Below are positions 57,659-64,000 of a stretch of DNA of 64,000 bases, piece after piece; position 1 is the stretch's first letter, and every line of letters starts with the position of its first letter. Position numbers and translations under genes: made by a program. Under the pieces are notes generated by a model, which saw nothing but the letters and a program-made list of their open reading frames with translations, searched no databases and had not been told where the DNA came from. Origin of the DNA: Theobroma cacao (lineage: Eukaryota > Streptophyta > Magnoliopsida > Malvales > Malvaceae); NCBI RefSeq assembly GCF_000208745.1, contig NC_030856.1, positions 20,890,240 to 20,954,239 of the forward strand, read 5' to 3'.

Positions 57659-60237
57659 ATGAAAACCTTTCTATACATGGTGGACAAAAGTCAATAAAAG
57701 TAGCAGACCCAAAAAACCTTGTGGGCATTATAAAGTCAATAGTCTCAATAATAATGCTCAATATAGTTAATTAGGTAGAAACATTTGGATTAGCAAACCT
57801 ATCATCTGCAAGCATTCCTTTATCCTCAACCTACTTTTGAGTTTGAAAGTAGAGACAAGCAAGGCAAAGAATATCATTCAAATATGCAGCAAGCATCAAA
57901 TAGGGATTGCAACACATCAACTTCAGCAGAGGCTAGCAAGAAACAGAGTAAAGGCAAAGAAATCTTTCAGAAATGTAGCAAGCATAAAACAGGGGTTGCA
58001 AGACATAACTATTAGACGGTGCAAATTAAACACCTCCAATCAACTAGATATTGAATTTCTCACGTTATAAACTTGCATATCCAACCTGATAATAATGTTT
58101 TTAAAGGTCTTGATAACTTGATTTTGGACAGATGGAATTGATCTCTTTCCTTGAGCAAGAATAAGATTGAAGAAGGATTTCTTGAAAAATCTTGGAGCCT
58201 AATATCGAAATTTTTCAAAATTTCTTTAATTTTTTAGAGCTTGATTCTTGAGACTTTGAAGAAACTTTGAATCTTCAAAATTTTTATCTTCTTCTAAAAT
58301 AAAGATAAAAATTACGCCCCTAGTTCCAAATTAATGTCTATCTTTTTATTTGAAAATGTTCAAAATAATGTTCATTTTCTTAAAATAGAAAACACTTGCC
58401 ATTCAAAGAAAAAATAGAAAACACCTTTTTAAAGTTAGAAATACNTCTTCGATCAGAATATATATATATATATATATTATATTATATTATATATATAAAT
58501 ATATAAATACTTGGAAGAAAACAAAATAAGTACCAAAAAAATTTAAATTGAATGAATACTAAATGAGTTCAAAAGACGTAGAACTTATTTTAAAGAAAAA
58601 CAAATGATTAATACCCCAAATGTTTACATGTTTTATATTGGTTAAAATACAAAATAAATCTGTAAACTAGTTTAAAATTTTAAAAAATATCCATATCTTT
58701 TTATTGTACTCAAATAAGTCACTATCCTATTATTTTTACCATAATAAATTTTTATGTCACAAATAAATGTCATCTCACACACATAACCACCTTTCGTATT
58801 TGTGACAGATGAGGTGATTTTTTTTTGGACGTTACAAAAATTAGTTGATTGATTGACCACATTTTGAGCTAAAAATTTTCCCACGCAATCAATTTCTTCA
58901 CTTTAGAAAAGTCATATTAATGTCAACTGTATAGAAAATACCAATTGATCAATGGTCATTAAGGTCACTTGGTATGTATGATATTTTTTCCATCAATATA
59001 AAGATATATTTGAATGTATTATAAAATAAGAATTTATCGGAGGTCAATAATAGCTTATTTAAAAGAATGAAAAAATTCAAGAGCTTATTTAGTATTTTAA
59101 CAATTTAAGTAATTAATTTGGTTATTATGTCATTTGGTACTTGAACTTAACTGATGTCTTTTTATTTGTGACATCAACTCATCTATTAGCATGATATAGT
59201 AATAAAATAAATAAATAAATTATATTTGTGGGCTTTATAATAAAATGAAATAGGTGAATGAGACAGTTACTTACAGATTATAGTGAAATATGTCTTCTAT
59301 GTTTTTCCTTAATATTAAATATGTGTCATCTCTCTCCTGAACGTAACTTAATCAATTGAACAATATAAACAATTGCTTATTCTTTTTCATTGTTTTTATA
59401 TGTTGGGAATCAAACAATAAAAAACACAATACAACAATACCCACACTAAACAAATATTACAAATTAAGATAACGATAATCACAAAATAATAAATCCATGT
59501 CAATAACCAAATGAAAAATAAATTCACAGATATTGCACATACCAAGAGAAAAATAAATAAAACCAAATATACATGGAAAACTCTCCAATGTAGAAACAAA
59601 AACCATTGAACAAAATAGATAAAAATCCATTATGTGAGAAATAAACAAACTTACAAAATCTAATATCTTAAAACCTTTTGTGTAAAGCTTGAGATTCACA
59701 ACAATCGGAACAAGACAATGAAATTATCTCTTTAATAATTCCCAATTCGATTCCCAAAAAAACCCAATTGTCAGAAAAGTTTATTTCTTACTTGCTGTAT
59801 TTACGGAACAAGAAAATCCTCATTTTTCTTCACTTCGCCGCACCCCACTTGTTTTCTTTATGAATCATTTCTTCACTTAGCAGAAAAACCTACAAGCAGT
59901 AGGCCATAATTGCCCATAAAAGCAACTATAATGGGGCTAAACCCCAAGTGGGCCATGGCCCAATAAACATAACAAGCTCCCCCTCTAGTTTCAATAAAAG
60001 GAAATTAATTGCTTAACTCCTCATATGTGGGGTTGTCAATGAGTAAAGTACTTATTAATTTTAAGGTACCTTAACCCTAACCTTATAAGAAATAAAATGC
60101 CTGAACTCTATTAACTATTCGAATATATTTTAAAATTACTACTCTGACTCTAACCCTAATACATCCCTACTACCTTATAATTACTTTAACTCGTATAAAA
60201 ACCCTATTATGTAAAAAAATTAATAAAATACTATTTA
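57659..60237. other. Intergenic, AT-rich, with small repeats
   Basis: 57869-58008 holds two copies of an 82-bp unit (AAGGCAAAGAAT... and AAGGCAAAGAAA..., both ending TTGCAACACAT / TTGCAAGACAT). A TA microsatellite lies at 58459-58505 and one undetermined base (N) at 58445. No gene is recognised; the AT-rich open frames are not supported. Confidence 0.45.
58459..58505. repeat. TA-rich microsatellite
   Basis: TA runs with TATTATATTAT variants, next to the single N at 58445, which suggests a difficult stretch for sequencing. Confidence 0.9.
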
Positions 60238-62844
60238 TGTGAGACCTCAACCTCTATGGGCTTGTAACTAGGCATAGACGCCATAACACGGGCTAGGGGT
60301 AGTTTCGTCATTTCCTCTAATAAGCTCTCAGAAGAAATTTTTATTATATTTGAAGGTCTAAATAGGCATAAGACCGCATAAATGATGTGTAATGATGAAA
60401 ACACGAAGAAAACTAGAAGTTTCAATAACTTTCACAAGAGGGACAAAATGGTCATTTTTCACCTCGAGTCAAAATTTTTAAGTTTTCATGAACCCGAACA
60501 TTTCTAGACCACTATGGACCTTGTCCCAGTGTCAAAGGAGTAAAAAGATTGCATAAAAGATTAGAGGAGAATAAGTTAATTTGTGGAAGGGCATTTTGGT
60601 AATTTAAGTGGAGTGGATAAGCTTAGGCTATAAATATATCTTTCTTCTAACAGCTTCTACATTCTCCAACAGCTTTTCTTCTTCTTCTTTCACGTTGCTT
60701 CCCAACCTCCATGAAAGCTTGATAAAGAAAGCTCCACAACCTTCCTCAAATAGCTCCAAATTTCATGCTTTTGGTGCACCCTTTCCATAAACCCTTGTGC
60801 TCTTCCATTCTCTCACTTTAAAACCCTTGAAAAATCTTATTTCCATACTTTCTCTCACTAGTTAGGTGCTTTAGAGAGAGAAAGAGGAAGCTTCAAAAAT
60901 AGCTTGAAAGTTTTGGAAAGAATTTCAAATACAAGCTACCAAGGTGAGTAGTACACTAGAATTGAGTTTTGGTGTTGATAATGATTAGTGTTTAGATTTG
61001 GGGGTGAATTGTTAGTTGGGGTTGTTAATTCATTTTAGAGTGATAAGGGTAGTGAGAATAGATAGCCATTTAAATGGCCATTGAAAGCTAGCTAAGAGAA
61101 AGCTTTTAGAATTTATAAGTATGTGGCTTGAATTAATGGTGATACTAATGTGATAATAGGTTCCAACGAAGCCCCATCACCCCATTTGGACAATTAGAGA
61201 AGTAGAGTTGACAAAAGGTTCAACGAAATATCGGTGAGTGGACTTGCATTTCAAACTTGTTTTGGGGAATGTGAATGATTTTATCCAACTTGTCTTTGAA
61301 AATGTGTGCCAGGGAACAAGCCTTGATTAAATGTTTTTGATATTGTGAAATGGGAGACGTGTCTAAGGATGAATCCATATGGTTATTATTATGTTGGTAT
61401 GTAAGTATATATCTTATGAATATGTGCTACGTATTGATGAATGATGTTAGGTGGTGATGTTGAGGTGTGCAAGTAGGGAGTGCACACATGACAATGATAG
61501 AGTGTGCGAGTAGGGAGTGCACACATGACGATGATGGAGTGTGTGAGTAAGGTATGCACACATGATGATGATGTATGTATATGTAAATGTGTCTGTTATA
61601 GAAAGGTCATAATATGGTATATGGTTGAAATGCCTATGAATTTGGCATGTTGAACTTTGGAAATCTTTATGTGTTTTATGTTGATTTTGTCATTTCAACA
61701 GGATGACTTTTTATTAAAAGGAAGGAAACTTTTTCTCACTGCTCTATTTCTCGCTACAGTGAGATTCATTCTCACGACAGCGAGATTCATTCTCACTACA
61801 GAGAGAAACTTTCGGGTTAGAGGGGTAAGGCTGGCCGAAAATCTCGCTGCAGCGAGAATGTTACTGTAGCTTCTCGCTGTCTCGCTGCAGCGAGAAACTT
61901 TCTATTTTGTGACCAAAAATTTTACTGTAGAGAGATTGAATCTCACTATAGTGAAAAACTTTATGTTTTGCTCCTTATTTGGTTCGGTTGCTACCCTATT
62001 TTCCATTTCTTTGATACGATAATTGAGCATGGACTTCCAACATTAAGGAATAAATTAATTAAGTTTAAAATGAAGTGGTTTGGTGAGAAACCCTCGGCCA
62101 GTTAAGAAACCCTCAACTAGTTGATAATTTAAGTCAAGTGTCGTTGCAGCAAAAATTCATTCTCGCTGCAATTATGCTGCAGTGAGAATGCCTTTTCGCC
62201 TCAGCAAGGACCCGTCGTTTATTTGATCAGATTCGCATGAATGCTATTAAAGTTTTCACTCTCCAAATCCTTTGTTGAGCATGGACCCTTTTCATAAAGT
62301 GATTTACTCATGTGGGGTTTACATGAGGGGTTTTAATAAGAACTAAAACAAATTGCATTGTTTTGAAAAATGAATGCATCATGATTTCATTAAACATTCC
62401 TTAATGTTTTCTTGTTCCCTTTCTTGTTCACTCACTGGGTTTATCCTCACCGTTTTCAACTTCATGTTTTTAAATCAAGAGGCAGCCGGTAACTAGAACG
62501 AGGTGTTCTCGTAGACTCGTATCCATTTTTTTTAGGTATCAATGGCATTCAATAGCTGCACCTTCGCTATGGTTACTCCGTTGGAAATCGAGTCTTCTTT
62601 TTTAGATGTATAGACAAACTTGATGTAAATTATTAAGATACATGTTGTAGACAATGTACACTTGATTAGTATGCTACTATAAGATGGCAATGTTTAGTAT
62701 TATTTTGATTCAAAGTTATAAAATGTGACTTAGCAACTTTTAATGAAATGGTGAAAATGTTATATTAATAGGCTTGCTTGGGCTTAGTGGGTTATGTCCA
62801 TTGGGCCCATGCACCGATCATGGCCCGAAATTTGGGTCGTGACA
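60238..62844 (+). repeat. Solo LTR, Tekay-like superfamily (copy C)
   Basis: TGTGAGACCTCAACC...GGGTCGTGACA, 2607 bp, flanked by exact ATTTA duplications (60233-60237 and 62845-62849). There is no primer site or internal domain at either side. It contains the palindrome array at 61750-62215 and a GTGTGCGAGTAGGGAGTGCA-type short-repeat block at about 61465-61570, which corresponds to the GTGCACGATGTGGGGG block of the full element. Confidence 0.92.
61750..62215 (+). repeat. CTCGCTGCAGCGAG palindrome array in solo LTR C
   Basis: Includes AATCTCGCTGCAGCGAGAAT (about 61840) and GTCTCGCTGCAGCGAGAAAC (about 61879), both perfect in the core. Other copies are decayed (TCTCACTATAGTGAAA). Confidence 0.85.
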
Positions 62845-62849
62845 ATTTA

Positions 62850-62989
62850 TGGGTACCTAATTACCCGAATCTGAATCCGTACTTGTATCCATATAAAATA
62901 ATATATCTCTTACATATTCCATATAATTTATTAATAATTAAATTAATAAAAACACACAAATAATAAAATTTAAATTTAAATAATCAAAA
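62850..62989. other. AT-rich spacer
   Basis: Contains ACCCGAATCTGAATCCGTACTT near 62863; nothing else recognised. Confidence 0.4.
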
Positions 62990-64000
62990 AATAAATATCT
63001 CAAACATATTTAATAAATTTATAAGTTATAATATTTGTAATGTTAAGACAAAATAGAAAGTAAATATATTTATATTTAAAGTGTATATATAATAAAAGTA
63101 TTTTAATATGTATATATGTAATAGTAATTATATTTGTTATAAATGAACCCAATATATATAAAGTATACATATTAAAAGACATTACAAGTCAATCAATAAT
63201 CATAGTTTCATTAATTAATTTAATTAACTATATGAGTTTATCCTTAATTACATGAAATTAAAAAAAATAACTAGGTTTCAAAACTATTCTAATCTCACAA
63301 CTTCCTTACAGATTTATATGTTATAAATTTATATAAACAAAGGTATATCTATTGTAATTAATAATTTTATGAGTTATAATTTTTGTAATGTTAACACAAA
63401 TAGAAAGTAAATATATTTGTATTTAAAGTACATATACACACACACACACACATTAAAAGTATTTTAATTTATATCTAATAGGATTTGTATTAAAATATAT
63501 ATATTAAAAGACATTACAAGTTAATTAATAATTATAGTTTCATGAATTAATTTAATTAACTATACAAGTTTGTCCTTATTACATAAAATAAAAAAAATAA
63601 CTAGGTTTTAGAACTATTCTAATCTCACAACTTCTTTTTAGGTTTATATATTATAACTTTATATAAACAAAGTTATATATATTATAATTAATAATTTTAT
63701 AAGTTATAATTTTGTAATGTTAACACAATAGAAAGCAAATATGCTTATATTTAAAGCATACATATACTAAAATATTTTAGTATATATAAATAGTAATTAT
63801 ATTTCTTATAAATTAACACAATTTATAAACTATATATATTAAAAGACATTACAAGTTAATTAATAATAATAGTTTCATAAATTAATTTAATTAACTACAT
63901 GGATTTGTTGTTAATTTCATGAAATCATAAAAAAAAATTTAAGTTCCAAAAGTATTCTAATCTCAAAAGCTTTCTTTAAGTATATATATTATAAGTTTAT
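62990..64000. repeat. AT-rich tandem repeat, unit about 330-350 bp, three copies to the window end
   Basis: Landmarks recur: TTTGTAATGTTAASACA at about 63036, 63384 and 63713 (spacing about 348 and 329), TTAAAAGACATTACAAGT at 63172, 63506 and 63839, and AACTAGGTTT with CTATTCTAATCTCA at 63270, 63600 and later. Units differ by small indels; one carries a CA microsatellite at 63435-63452. The array continues beyond the window. Confidence 0.85.

Noticed and set aside
57837..58070. 77-codon + strand frame
   Set aside because: Created by an 82-bp tandem duplication; no domain and no supporting signals.

Overview
This is plant nuclear DNA, most likely from a eudicot. It is AT-rich and dominated by layered retrotransposons. 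It has a spliced gene with GT/AG introns, LTR elements primed from initiator Met-tRNA (TGGTATCAGAG), and proteins of plant-specific families. I cannot name the species. Only one clearly intact host gene is visible: a three-exon DUF620-family gene on the + strand (31679-33988, 386 residues). A second host gene, an organic cation/carnitine transporter-like gene on the - strand, survives only as a pseudogene in two halves (20397-21160 and 9167-9902).

Layout. 1-4262: end of a long-LTR element on the - strand (LTR 1296-4262), next to a Ty3/gypsy RT scrap (about 4290-4670). 5185-8881: Mutator-like or foldback element with a 22-bp minisatellite, interrupted by a solo LTR (5938-8334). 9167-21160: transporter pseudogene split by a Ty1/copia element (9903-20396), whose own 5' LTR is split by a Ty3/gypsy chromovirus (14496-20366). 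22269-22873: 5'-truncated LINE. 25534-27770: second copy of the minisatellite element, with a small TATA-to-polyA gene inside and a MULE transposase N-terminal remnant. 27772-29610: rearranged gypsy remnant with a 3' LTR. 31679-33988: DUF620 gene. 35309-36408: large foldback element. About 36660-39217: non-autonomous copia-like material. 39218-52504: solo LTR (-) carrying a 10.7-kb Tekay-like gypsy element (+, 41782-52462) of the same LTR superfamily. 53837-57658: copia pol remnant (-), copia solo LTR (55042-56412) and gypsy gag plus LTR remnant (-). 60238-62844: another solo LTR of the Tekay-like superfamily. 62990-64000: AT-rich tandem repeat of about 340 bp.

Reading the insertions as a sequence of events: the transporter gene took a copia insertion (5-bp duplication AACCT/AACTT), and the copia 5' LTR then took a chromovirus (apparent 4-bp duplication CAAT/CAAC). 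The two LTR pieces add up to exactly the 294 bp of the intact copia LTR. In the Tekay-like superfamily, exact duplications mark two solo LTRs (AAAAT, ATTTA) and the full element (GTCTA); the third solo LTR has a decayed one (CACGC/CACAC). These LTRs carry an unusual array of CTCGCTGCAGCGAG-type palindromes. The signals I find most worth following are that array, the minisatellite-bearing Mutator-like family with its internal small gene, and the exact record of gene destruction. I found no evidence of a new defence or biosynthetic system.
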